From Tricholoma matsutake (Eukaryota > Basidiomycota > Agaricomycetes > Agaricales > Tricholomataceae), in NCBI GenBank assembly GCA_026075535.2, contig AP026550.1, positions 7,502,001 to 7,566,000 on the forward strand: a stretch of DNA of 64,000 bases, written 5' to 3'. A program made the position numbers and the translations under genes. Positions 55,270-64,000 of this stretch are shown here, piece by piece; positions within the stretch are counted from its first letter, which is position 1, and each line of letters opens with the position of its first letter. Under the pieces are notes generated by a model. That model made no database searches and was not told the origin of the DNA. It worked only from the letters and a program-made list of their open reading frames with translations.

Positions 55270-56451
55270 AAAGAGGAGTCAAGGAAGCAGTGGGAGGAGC
55301 CAGAGTCGATAAGGGTTCAGAAAGGGGCGGAAGAGTCAGGAAAGGTTAAAAGAACGGTTAGGGAGTCAGGGTCAGAAAGAGCGGATGCATTGAGATGAAC
55401 ATAGGCAGCCAAGTGGGTAAGGTCAATGCAACCCCCAGCCCCAATGGCTGTATCCTGAGGGTTGTGGACTATTTTTCCGAGTCTGTAGTCTCGAGAACGA
55501 CAGTGGATGCATGGGCTTTTGTGGCTTTGGATTTTGGGCAGTTTCCTGCTACGTGCCCTTCTTCACCGCAGTAGAGGCAGAGTCTTTCCCTCATGCAGTG
55601 TTCTTGTTCCTCCCCAGTAAGCTTGCCATTCTTCCCCAGCTTATTGGAGATGGACGACTTGGGCTTGTCCCGGGAGTGTTCTTTGTTGTGGAAGACTGCT
55701 GGTTTGATGACAGGGAAGGACCTTTGGAAGAGTCCTTCTGACTAGAGTTAGTGATGTTACTGGAATTCTTTGTTTCAAAATGGGATTCATCTTCTTGCAT
55801 CCAGTAGATGTTGTCGCTGTCCTGTGCTTTCAAGCGCAGCTCTGCAAGAGTGTTGGGTTTACCACCCCAGAGAACTTCTATGCAAAGCCGGAGTGGAAGA
55901 CTGCAGAAATAGCAGTCACAAAGGGCTGCTTCATTCCAGTTGACCCTAGAAGCTAATTCCCTGAAGTCAACATTGTATTTCATGATACAACCACCTTTCT
56001 TCATTGCTAAATCAGAGAGCTTTTTCGGCATCTCCGACCGGGTTGTGCAGGCCAAAGTTATTTTCCAGCTTGGCAAGGAAAGCCTCATAGTCCCACATCC
56101 AGTGTGCGGAATCTGTTGGGTCATTAAGACCAGGCTCAAACCAACTGAGAGCTGATCCTTGAAGATAAGAAAGGATAAATATGATCTTTTTCTCATCAGA
56201 GGAAAATACGTGTGGGCAGTCGTGGAAATGAAGATTACACGAGACTAGAAAGTCTCTAAGTTTCTTTGGGTTGGAGCCATGGAAAGTGTCAGGGTCGCGA
56301 ACTTTGATTTTCTTGGTCTTGGGTGCGTTGTTTTGTTGGAGGGTGCGGATACTCTCTGAGAGGTTGTAAAGAACATCTATGAACCTATCCCCTGGATCAG
56401 GGTTTTCCCCCGCGGGAGGTTGATCATCAGGATTATTGGGATCGGGGTCCC
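55270..56451 (-). pseudogene. Gypsy2 Gag, main part
   Basis: Minus-strand frames reconstruct a Gag: GDPDPNNPDDQPPAGENPDP, RFIDVLYNLSESIRTLQ, VRDPDTFHGSNPKKLRDFL, then HVFSSDEKKIIFILSYLQGSALSWFEPGL, DYEAFLAKLENNFG, and in a second frame MKYNVDFRELASRVNWNEAALCDCYF...LAELRLKAQDSDN with a Ser-rich tail. A C-x2-C-type nucleocapsid remnant (CFYCGEEGH-like) is suggested near 55560-55600 but is not clean. The N-terminus lies in the inverted block at 57321. Confidence 0.75.
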
Positions 56452-56574
56452 CATATGATCATCCAAGGTTTCAATCCATCCAGAAATGGTAGCATTTTGG
56501 GTGCTAGGTGAGATTTCATTCAACACTGACAACAACTATTCAAGGATTTCTCCATCCACTTGTCCGGCGCTGGG
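56452..56574 (-). pseudogene. KDZ3 transposase, continuation piece (inverted)
   Basis: Read on the minus strand from the duplication, the frame continues FIP from 50070 as SAGQVDGEILE, a TAG, then LLSVLNEISPSTQNATISGWIETLDDHM. Relatives have GAGQVDGEIxETLWxxLNxISPS here, with the catalytic Glu in GEI. It ends at about 56452, where Gypsy2 Gag begins, so this is one inversion breakpoint. Confidence 0.8.
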
Positions 56575-57280
56575 TGTCAAGAACCGTTCCTCGCCCGATT
56601 GGAACCCACAACTGTCTGATCCTTTTCTGCACCTCGAACCCAACTTTTGTCTATGCCTTCCATTTTCGTTCCCGGCCACCTTGCACTGCCCACACTGCTG
56701 TGCACCAGGCTGCCTTGTACAGCATCCACAGCTGCCTTCCCAGGGCTGCCGTCTCTATTGCAAATTCAACTACGGATTCCTGTGTAGCTCCCGCTAGATA
56801 TTTATCTATGCAGTCAAGACACTGCCACAGTCTTCGTTCCTGTTCTGCATTATTCCGGACTACAGTATTTAAGCTTAGTTAGTTTTGCCTTGTACTCCTG
56901 AGTTTGTATATCGACATAGACTTGACTTTACCCTGCCAATCTAAAACCTCCTTCTACTCCAACCTCTGTCCTCTAAGAGTTTGAACTCCACTTGACTCAA
57001 CCTCTAGTCTCCCTCTGAAGTTTTAGTCTCACCTGAACTTAACCTAAGTCCCCCTGTACTCCTCCCCACATTTACCCGCACTTCCCTGCTCCTACCTCCA
57101 GACCTTCAACTTAAAAATAGGACATCAGATGAGGTGAAGGGCACAGCTTCTTACAAGCTGAAGCCAAGTCCTTTCTGTTTCCCCTCCCGCAGAATCCGCA
57201 TTGACCCGACAATCTCCTGCTATCATCACCCGCAGTGTCCCATCAGATTCTGAAGCGACCTCTAGGATCAGTTCTTAACG
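56575..57280 (+). repeat. Gypsy2 5' LTR, inverted orientation
   Basis: 706 bp, TGTCAAGAACC...GTTCTTAACG on the plus strand. The last base is G where the partner has A. It carries CAGTATTTAAGC at 56865. About 90 percent similar by eye to the reverse complement of 50071-50777. Confidence 0.85.
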
Positions 57281-57320
57281 GTATATACGAACTCACACTT
57301 CACTCGTCCATTTCCTCTGT

Positions 57321-57675
57321 ATGACCCCTACCGAGACCCACCAGTGCACAACAAGAAATTCCCAACCCGCTGGTACTATTCCAGGGATCTCTGCAATCCA
57401 GCGATCCACCCTTTCCGACCCTCATCCTGCCACTACTTTTGGAGTGTCTTCCAGACCCTCAAACATATCAGCTCAGGAGCCCCTTCAATCAGTGCCAATC
57501 TCATGTCCACCCATGCCCTGCACCCTTCCACTAACCTGGAAGATTTTCAATCAAGAACTCCCCTTGAGTATCTAGGGGGCATCAACCAGCCTGAACCCTA
57601 TGGGTTGGAAGATCGTGGTCTAGAGGATGGATTTCCTGGTGGACCCGATGACCCTAGTGGTCCGGACGGCCCTGC
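57321..57675 (+). pseudogene. Gypsy2 Gag N-terminus (inverted block)
   Basis: ATG at 57321 (MTPTETHQCTTRNSQPAG), 40 bp after the LTR. After a frame change near 57540 it reads NLEDFQSRTPLEYLGGI, PEPYGLEDRGLEDGFPGGPDDPSGPD and then stops. Composition and register match the Pro/Gly/Asp-rich start of the Gag at 56451, of which it is the missing N-terminus. Confidence 0.6.
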
Positions 57676-57828
57676 AAAGACATAGATCTTATCTCTCTTA
57701 TCTTATCTTATATTACATAATGGCACCAATTGCTATCATGAAAAAATAATAACTCATGTTAGTTTGACTTTCAGGACAAATGCTCTGATCAGGGGTTTCC
57801 AACCAGGCTTATGGGCTAGAATCACTCA
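57676..57828. other. Junction between the Gypsy2 inverted block and Gypsy3
   Basis: TCTTATC-type repeats (57688-57712) and AT-rich DNA; no gene. The expected continuation of the KDZ3 transposase is not here, so further rearrangement occurred. Confidence 0.4.
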
Positions 57829-58620
57829 ATGACTCATTTAGTGGGATCTATTGGCTTGGATTCGACATCGCTACTTAGTTTGCATTCTTCAGCACCTTTG
57901 GCAATCCCAACAACATCGACATCTTTGCCCCAAATTGAATCAGAAGACCTTACGGCAATCCTCAAGAAATTCACAGCCACTCTTGTAACAGCTTTAGCAG
58001 GTTTGAAGACCACAAACACTACTCGACCTACCAGCGGATTTTGTTCAGAACAGCTCAAAACATTAGTTTGCATCTTTTGTGGGCTTACAGGACATTTTAT
58101 TAGTGACTGCTTGGTTTGCCAGTCTTATATCAATGAAGGAAAGTGTAAGAAGAACATGGAAGGCAAAATCATTCTCCCAAATGGTCAATTCACTCCATGA
58201 AGCATCCCCAGTCGTTTTATCAAGGACAGGATTGACGAATGGACTCGACGAAACCCTCCATCTAACCTTACCCCTTCACTAATGTATAATATTGCACCTT
58301 CAACAGTTTGTTCGACGCCATCCAAGGGTGTTTACCAAATTAACAACTTATCCACAATGGCCGAAGATTGTATCACACAACTCAAACAAGAGATATATGC
58401 TTTGCGAAGTAGTAGACCTTTTACGCAAACTGATCTGAATGTGCCAGCGGCTCCTACCTCACAGCCCTCGATCCCTGTGATGGTCGAACGATTCGTCCTG
58501 CAACCACTGGCACCATTGATATCGTCCACAGTGACCAACCCACCTACTTTGAATATGGCACCATCTTTGACCTCTGAGTAATCATCACAACCAGTAATAC
58601 ATCCCTACAATGGCGCTAAA
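57829..58620 (+). pseudogene. Gypsy3 Gag remnant with zinc knuckle
   Basis: Open segment 57829-58200 with ESEDLTAILKKFTATLVTALAG and one C-x2-C-x4-H-x4-C knuckle (CIFCGLTGHFISDC), followed by FIND-like YINEGKCKKNMEGKIILPNGQF. The next segment, 58282-58581, is Thr/Ser/Pro-rich (MYNIAPSTVCSTPSKG...). The main capsid domain upstream is missing. Confidence 0.65.
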
Positions 58621-58749
58621 GAAAACTCATACCTACCTCCTCACGAACGTAACTTCACATCGATAGGCAAAGCGAAAGATGGCCCATCATACCATACCCA
58701 AGCTCCCATTCAAAAGGACAAAATCACTGAAGACATCTTCACTCGATCG

Positions 58750-59384
58750 ATGAAAACACCGATTATCACCCTAACCCCCAAAGAATTACTTTCGCTATCG
58801 CCCGAAGTTCATGCAAAATGGAAAGAACAGGTCACTGTGTGTCGTACCCAACAACCTGAAGGAAATAATGCTATGAATCTCCTTCACGATGACATATTCA
58901 TAATTGACAACCTGTACAAAACCTATATTAGCAGTCTTTGCCCTGGAGAAATACCCAAACCTTTTATCGCAGTGAAGGAATCACATTCTATTAGATCGGC
59001 TATTATGAACATCAATGGAAGAAATCCAGTCGAAAGCGTAGTCGACCCGGGTTCATCAATCATCGCGATGTCAGAAGAAGTCTGTCACAAACTCGGTCTC
59101 GCATATGATCCTTTGATACACATCCCTCTGCAATCGGCTAATGGTGGTATTGACCAGAGTCTAGGTTTGGCATGAAACATACCTTGCGAAGTTGGTAGCA
59201 TCACTCTCTATATGCAGATACACATCATCCGCGATCCAGCATACAATATTCTGCTCGGATGACCATTTGACATTCTCACAGAGAGTACAGTCAAGAATTA
59301 TTGAAACGAAGCACAGACAATAACTATATTCAATCCGAACTCGACACGATCCTGTGCTATTCTGACTATTCCCTGATCTAATCA
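58750..59384 (+). pseudogene. Gypsy3 protease
   Basis: Reads MKTPIITLTPKELLSLSPEVHAKWKEQVT, then ESHSIRSAIMNINGRNPVESVVDPGSSIIAMSEEVCHKLGL (D-x-G-S active site), QSANGGIDQSLGLA, and continues in the same frame across four TGA codons (59173, 59260, 59302, 59374): NIPCEVGSITLYMQIHII, AYNILLG-stop-PFDILTEST, KNY-stop-NEAQTITIFNP, LTIP-stop-SN. Each stop stands where family members have Arg. Confidence 0.8.
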
Positions 59385-60479
59385 ATGAAGAAGAGTAGTT
59401 CACGAGGATTTTCACAACTAGAGGATAAAATCTCAGAGAATAACCAGTGTGCCCTCATTATTTCTTTTGACCATTCTAATTCCTCTATAACTATCGAGTA
59501 CACTGCAATTATTCCTGATATTGACTCCTCGAACTCTTCGAACCCTATTTCCTTTTCTTCAATCCTTGCAAATTTATATTTAACGGCTAGTTGCCAGTAT
59601 GCAACATCTTCATCAGGCCCGACGGCCACCTCTATGCATGACTTTGCTATCATGTCCCCTCCCCATGTCTTGTCAACCAACTCCATATACCCAACCTTTG
59701 CAGCATTGAAGAAGAAATACAAACCAGTCACACAGAAAATTCGGCCAGTTATTACTGAACTACCCGATCGATTTTGCATCATTCAAACAATCACTGGTGA
59801 CCCCCTCGAGCAAATGCCAAAACTTAATCCTCAACCCCCATCGTTCGTCACTTCTACCCGATATACACTCAAATGCAAAGCTATTATCGACAAAAACCAT
59901 TCCAGCAATTTTCTATGGCCAGAAGAACGAAAGCTTATGCACAATTTTATTCAAAATCACGAAACAGGTTTCACATGGACCAAACAAGAACGAGGAAGCT
60001 TCCACCCCAACTTCTTTCCTCCTATAGAATTCCCTGTTATTCCTCACACTCCATGGGTCAAACATAATATCCCTATACCTCCTGGTCTGTATGAACAGAT
60101 CTGCAGGATGCTAATGAAGTATTGCGGAGGAACCTTTTTGGGTCTGAAACTTTACCTTTGCATTTCCAAAATAATCGTTCTAGGTCATCGATGCAATATC
60201 AAAGGTTGTATGGCCGATCCCACTCACATCGCAGCAGTTAGCAAGTGGGGGCCTTACCGAAGTCAAGGCATTTCTAGGAACCATTGGAGCTTGTCATATC
60301 TTTATTTGGAACTTCGCTCAACGTGCTACAGCTCTAATACACCTTACGGAAAAAGATGTCCCTTTCGATTTTGGACCGAAACAAATTGCAGCACAGGAAG
60401 ACCTGAAGCAAGCATTGATCAATTCCCCAGCAATTCGTGCTATCGACTATTCATCCGACACCCCAGTTATCCTATCCGT
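59385..60479 (+). pseudogene. Gypsy3 reverse transcriptase, catalytic core deleted
   Basis: N-terminal part: KKKYKPVTQKIRPVITELPDRF, NHSSNFLWPEERKLMHNFIQ, WTKQERGSF, FFPPIEFPVIPHTPWVKHNIPIPPGLYEQICRMLMK. It then jumps without transition to YCGGTFLGLKLYLCISKIIVLGHRC, which lies beyond the catalytic YxDD box in the family. The fingers and palm, including both catalytic Asp motifs, are gone. After a frameshift near 60243, FLGTIGACHIFIWNFAQRA, FDFGPKQIAAQEDLKQAL and IDYSSDTPVILSV run up to the solo LTR. Confidence 0.85.
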
Positions 60480-61490
60480 TGATAGGTCCACCTAGCGCTA
60501 TAAGGTCTGTAACCACTCACAGCAGTTCTGCATCAATCTCTCATGACACTCAGAACCCCTTGAACACCTTTGAGCCTCGCAAAATGCTCCCGAACAGGCT
60601 TCGAGCGGCCTCACGCTACCTCGATCCCCCTTGATCCCCCTCAAACGATATAGGAACACTTTGAACGTGCTCGGCCGCCATCATCATGGCCTCTGGCACT
60701 ATTACTACATGCCAACGAGTCATAGCAAGGTTGACCAAGCTATTCGGCCACCGACTGAGCATGCGCAAGATGACTAAGGACATGATGAGGTGAATTTCAA
60801 ATGTTTAGATGGTTTGTAATGACATAGGATGAGTACATTTCGCACATATCAGGACTCTGGAGATTTAATTCTTATCTTTTATTGTTTTACTCAGTGATAG
60901 AGGTTTATCTTTTATCCTAGACTTCACCTCATGTAGGCCTCATGTTCTCCTTCCCCTTTTTGGTAGTACCTCTTCAGAACTTATTTAAACTTGTAATAGT
61001 TACTCACTTAAAAAGAAAGAAAGAGATTGTCTTACTTCACTGTAGTCTGATTTAAGAGTTCAGCTCTTGAGTCCAAGCCTCTCGTCTAGCCCAAAGTTCT
61101 GTGAATCGTCGTGAACTTCCTCAAAACTTCATATTAGCCCTCGAAACCTTCGTCCGTCATATATCATTATCACCCCTCATCACTATCATCGCTGCCCCAC
61201 TCACATATTCCTTCTACACACTTTGTAAAACCATCTATACCATTCCCAATTACCTCGAATGTCTCCTCTAACCCTCAAACCTTATTGATCTCCCTTGAAC
61301 TTACATCGAGAGATCTCGTGCCCCTTTGAATGTTCTCAAAACCCTTTGTACCCACTCGGACGTCTTATGCCTCCATCGGGTTGGATTCGGTGACTTTTAG
61401 TACCACCTCACACCCTTCCTCTAACTCGTGTTATACCATCCAAGGCCATTTTAGTAGGTTTTGTTTGGGGTTTCCGGGTCGAGCATATCA
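60480..61490 (+). repeat. Solo LTR family B, copy 2, 1011 bp
   Basis: TGATAGGTCCACC...GGTCGAGCATATCA, homologous to 46617-47877 (opposite strand). Target duplication CCGT (60476-60479 and 61491-61494). Removing it joins VILSV to DTSYIAIGF in the Gypsy3 frame. Confidence 0.8.
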
Positions 61491-61494
61491 CCGT

Positions 61495-62111
61495 TGATAC
61501 TTCATACATTGCTATTGGCTTCTTTCTCGCACAATGCGATCCCAACAACCTTTCAAAGCGATATTACAGTCGATTCGGATTGATCACGCTTAATGACCAC
61601 GAATCGTGGTTTTCGCAAGCGAAACTTGAACTCTACAGTCTATATCATGCTCTTGGAGCACTTTGATTGTACGTGAGAGGGGTCTGGAACCTCATCGTCA
61701 AAGTCGACGCAAGGTATATCAAAGGCATGCTCTCGAACCCTGATATCGCACCTAGCGCTAGCATAAATCGATGGATCGTCTCGATCCTTACTTTTTATTT
61801 CACGTTGGTTCATGTCACAGGTACACATCATGGTCCAGACAGACTTTCGAGACATCCTCCACAAGATGAAGATGATCAGTTCGATAATGAAAACAATTTG
61901 GAGACTGGATCGACCGTCTTCATGGTTTCATACACCAAATCAATCCCGTTACGACTCGACCTTTCACTTCCTATCGAGTTTTGACACTCTCCCTCTCTTC
62001 AGATCTCAGTAAGGGGGAGGATTAGACCTACGATGATGTCCCACAAACGAACAATGCAAAAAAGGAAGATGAAAGATTAATTCACAGTTGAAAATGGTTA
62101 GAGGATTTGGT
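61495..62111 (+). pseudogene. Gypsy3 RNase H
   Basis: DTSYIAIGFFLAQCDPNN (first Asp), YYSRFGLITLNDHESWFSQAKLELYSLYHAL (Glu), a TGA at 61664, then LYVRGVWNLIVKVDARYIKGML (Asp), NPDIAPSASINRWIVSILTFYFTLVHVTGTHHGPDRLSR. After 61984 the linker decays. AAGGGGGAGGATTAG at 62010 resembles a polypurine tract but lies in the linker. Confidence 0.85.
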
Positions 62112-62115
62112 ATGA

Positions 62116-63253
62116 TGATAGGTCATCTCCTCAGCTCAAGGACCAATTCACCACTTTAGCATCATTCTAATCACATCAGCTAACTCCTACGATGTCCCAG
62201 ATGCAGCGCAACCCAGTCTATCGATTGCGATATCATATCGACCACGTCGAAACATCACCAGCGACATCAATCGTATCAAGAGCCCACATTGCACAACCTT
62301 AGGACTACCCCGAAAGCCCCTAAGATCCCTCTACACGACCATCAAACATCCCTGATCAACTTAGAACAGCCGCAACTGCGATCGAGCATCGTCGACCGTC
62401 ATTGAGCATTGTCGAGCATCATGGATCAATATTGAGAGACTACGAGTGACATTGGGCGCTGCCTTCATTATCTAAATGGTGGAAGACCATGCACTAGGAT
62501 GTATTCCAACTCGTGCTCAAACCTGCTGATCATAGGTCAGCCTTGTTCCAAGTCCCTATCGCACACAGAACCCACTGGACGCATTATTGTGAGACTTAGC
62601 ACAGTTTATACACAAAGGACAGTCTCTTTTAGTTCTTTCCCTTTATTACTCTTTCATCATATGATATATCTTTCTTGTTCAGATTCCAGTCTCCTTTATG
62701 GCCTTGTGCCTTAACTCATATCTTTTGCCTCATGTTCTACACATGTTTCTCATTCCATTTTAGGAAGTTTCTTTAAAACATATAAAACTCTGTATATCTA
62801 CTTGGAAATAAAGAGAAATCGTCTTCACCTATCGTCTCATATACAGTTCTAAGCGTCCGATCAACTATCTAAAGTGATTGAAAGTCTCTATGAGTTTTCT
62901 TGATCGATGAGAAACCTCTGCAATCATCACGTCCTCGATCCTCCCTCGATCCTCTCATCATTAGCACTAGCAACCCTTCCAACACTTCATAGACATTTGC
63001 CATACCCTTCGTACACTATCGACCTATCAAAAGGTCTTCGGAATTCACATGTTGACCATCGATGATAGAACTCATTCACCGTCGATCTCATCGATCGTCC
63101 TCGATATTGATCGATACCCCATTGGACCGCATCAAATACCTTGGTTTGACCACAAACATTTGGAACATCTTGCAACCTTCCTCTGACTCATCGCAAATAT
63201 CATCGATTGCCTCATCAGCAGTTTTGGTGGTTTTCCTGGGTTGAGCATCATCA
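62116..63253 (+). repeat. Solo LTR family A, copy 2, 1138 bp
   Basis: TGATAGGTCATCTCC...GAGCATCATCA, homolog of 40765-41914. Target duplication ATGA (62112-62115) / ACGA (63254-63257), a single CpG transition apart. TATAAAAC near 62782 and GGAAATAAAG after it fit LTR promoter and polyadenylation signals. Confidence 0.75.
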
Positions 63254-63289
63254 ACGACCTCCAGATTTATCAGATTCCGAATATGCTAC

Positions 63290-64000
63290 CTTCATTTGAT
63301 ATTGCACCAAATTCTTCTTAGATTGTGGCAAACTTTGGAGGAAAGACTCACACGGAGCTCACAAAATCGTTCCAATTTCCGAATGTCATCTCGAAGTCAT
63401 TCGTGCAGCTCATGACGATATTGGACACAAAATGGTCTTCACGATGAAAGCCATTATTTCCCTACGATTTTGGTGGCCTAACATGAAAGCAGACATCGCA
63501 TGGTATATTCACACTTGCCACCTATGCCAGGTACGACAAACTCGAAATCTCCTTATTCCACCTACTGTCGCCACACCCACACCTTTATTCGGCAAAGTCT
63601 ACATCGATACCATGCAAATGCCTCCCTCGAGCGGATTCAAGTATATCGTACAAGGCAAATGTTCACTAACGACTTATCCCGAGTGGCGAAACCTTTGACA
63701 AGAAAATGCGACGACCCTCGGGGACTGGATCTTCAAAGATATCATTTGTAGATGGGGTTTGCTATATGAAATCGTGAGCAATAACGGATCAGCATTCATT
63801 GCAGCATTGGAGTACCTTTTGAAACAATATCATATTAACCACATTCGAATTAGCGGCTACAACTCTCATGCAAATGGAATTGTCGAACGAGCTCATTTCG
63901 ATATTTGACAATTGTTATTCAAAGCAGTCGATGGAGATCAGAGCAAATGGTCATCAGTCTTACTATACTGCATTATCAAGAGGTACATCTGCTGCTGGTA
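63290..64000 (+). pseudogene. Gypsy3 integrase, cut by the window end
   Basis: The zinc region has VIRAAHDDIGHK (H...H) and CHLCQVRQTR (C-x2-C), with LRFWWPNMKADIAWYIHT between. The core has YIDTMQMPPSSGFKYIVQG (first Asp), a stop near 63700, WIFKDIICRWGLLYEIVSNNGSAF, where the second catalytic Asp (SDNG) is Asn, and ISGYNSHANGIVERAHFDI with the Glu, then a TGA at 63906 (Arg expected) and QLLFKAVDGDQSKWSS. It continues past the window. Confidence 0.85.

Larger units (their letters stand above)
50071..57680 (-). mobile_element. Gypsy2: Ty3/gypsy element in KDZ3, 5' block inverted
   Basis: On the minus strand: 3' LTR (50777-50071) preceded by the polypurine tract AAGGGGGAAATA, a 1-kb region with an antisense frame, pol (51955-55268) and Gag (55270-56451). 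The 5' LTR (56575-57280) and the Gag N-terminus (57321-57675) are present but in plus orientation. The target duplication is CCCAG at 50066-50070 and CTGGG at 56570-56574 (the same site, inverted). The piece of KDZ3 next to it (56452-56569, minus) continues the transposase exactly where it broke at 50070. An inversion after insertion, from about 56452 to about 57675, explains this; its right breakpoint is not resolved. Confidence 0.8.
57829..64000 (+). mobile_element. Gypsy3: Ty3/gypsy relic with two nested solo LTRs, open at window end
   Basis: Plus-strand order: Gag remnant with a zinc knuckle, protease with DPGS, an N-terminal reverse transcriptase segment, a core deletion at about 60112, connection and RNase H split by a solo LTR (60480-61490), a second solo LTR (62116-63253), then integrase running to the window end. 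The protein is of the Agaricomycete gypsy type with DPGSQI-like protease and FLWPEERKL, SFLGTxG and YWWPxM motifs. TGA codons at 59173, 59260, 59302, 59374, 61664 and 63906 all replace Arg. Its own LTRs are not seen. Confidence 0.85.

Noticed and set aside
1..64000. Alternative genetic code reading TGA as an amino acid
   Set aside because: The affected genes also carry frameshifts and catalytic substitutions, TGA stands specifically for Arg (CGA decay), and TAA/TAG stops occur in the same relics.

Overview
The window looks like transposon-packed DNA from a filamentous basidiomycete, most likely an Agaricomycete. The evidence is short GT-AG introns of about 47-57 bp with CTAAC/CTGAT-like branch sites, several KDZ (Kyakuja-Dileera-Zisupton) DNA transposon genes with CxC cysteine clusters, a DIRS-type tyrosine-recombinase retroelement, Ty1/copia and chromodomain Ty3/gypsy elements, and a Pif1-like helicase relic. 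I see no intact housekeeping gene, no tRNA or rRNA, and no CRISPR array. Nearly every coding region is broken. Family assignments rest on motifs and on my memory of the families; no database search was possible.

Layout. 1-3667 (+): decayed copy of a multi-copy basidiomycete gene of unknown function. 5.48-9.29 kb (-): 3'-truncated copia element with a 148-bp 5' LTR, inserted in a helicase-like gene. 9.79-21.48 kb: a KDZ element (KDZ1) that splits the same helicase gene (pieces at 9.29-9.79 and 21.48-22.11 kb, minus strand) with a perfect 8-bp target duplication. KDZ1 is itself interrupted by a DIRS-like element (about 12.9-18.8 kb, minus). 22.1-23.9 kb: a non-coding TIR element with a 21-bp minisatellite and termini like those of KDZ1. 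25.3-30.3 kb (+): a second KDZ module (KDZ2), with a possible TET/JBP-like 2-oxoglutarate dioxygenase followed by a CxC-type KDZ transposase. 30.37-33.40 kb: a large imperfect palindrome made from the 3' end of a gypsy element plus its flank. 32.31-38.50 kb (-): complete chromodomain gypsy element (Gypsy1) with 402-bp LTRs and a CCTGG target duplication. 39.5-42.1 kb: unidentified gene split by a solo LTR. 43.3-50.1 kb: third KDZ module (KDZ3) with an array of the palindrome TGGGCCCA, a second solo LTR, and a CxC2 transposase gene. 50.07-57.7 kb: Gypsy2 inserted in the KDZ3 transposase, with its 5' LTR block inverted. 57.8-64.0 kb (+): Gypsy3, lacking the reverse transcriptase core, carrying two solo LTRs, and running off the window end.

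The unifying signal is CpG decay. Most premature stops are TGA where the family has arginine (CGA to TGA). Catalytic Asp-to-Asn changes in three reverse transcriptases and two integrases, and Arg-to-Cys changes in the tyrosine recombinase, all fit C-to-T at CpG on one strand or the other. Target duplications of the solo LTRs differ only by CpG transitions. This fits long-term cytosine methylation of the elements. The same window holds a candidate transposon-borne TET/JBP-like gene, an enzyme type that acts on methylcytosine.
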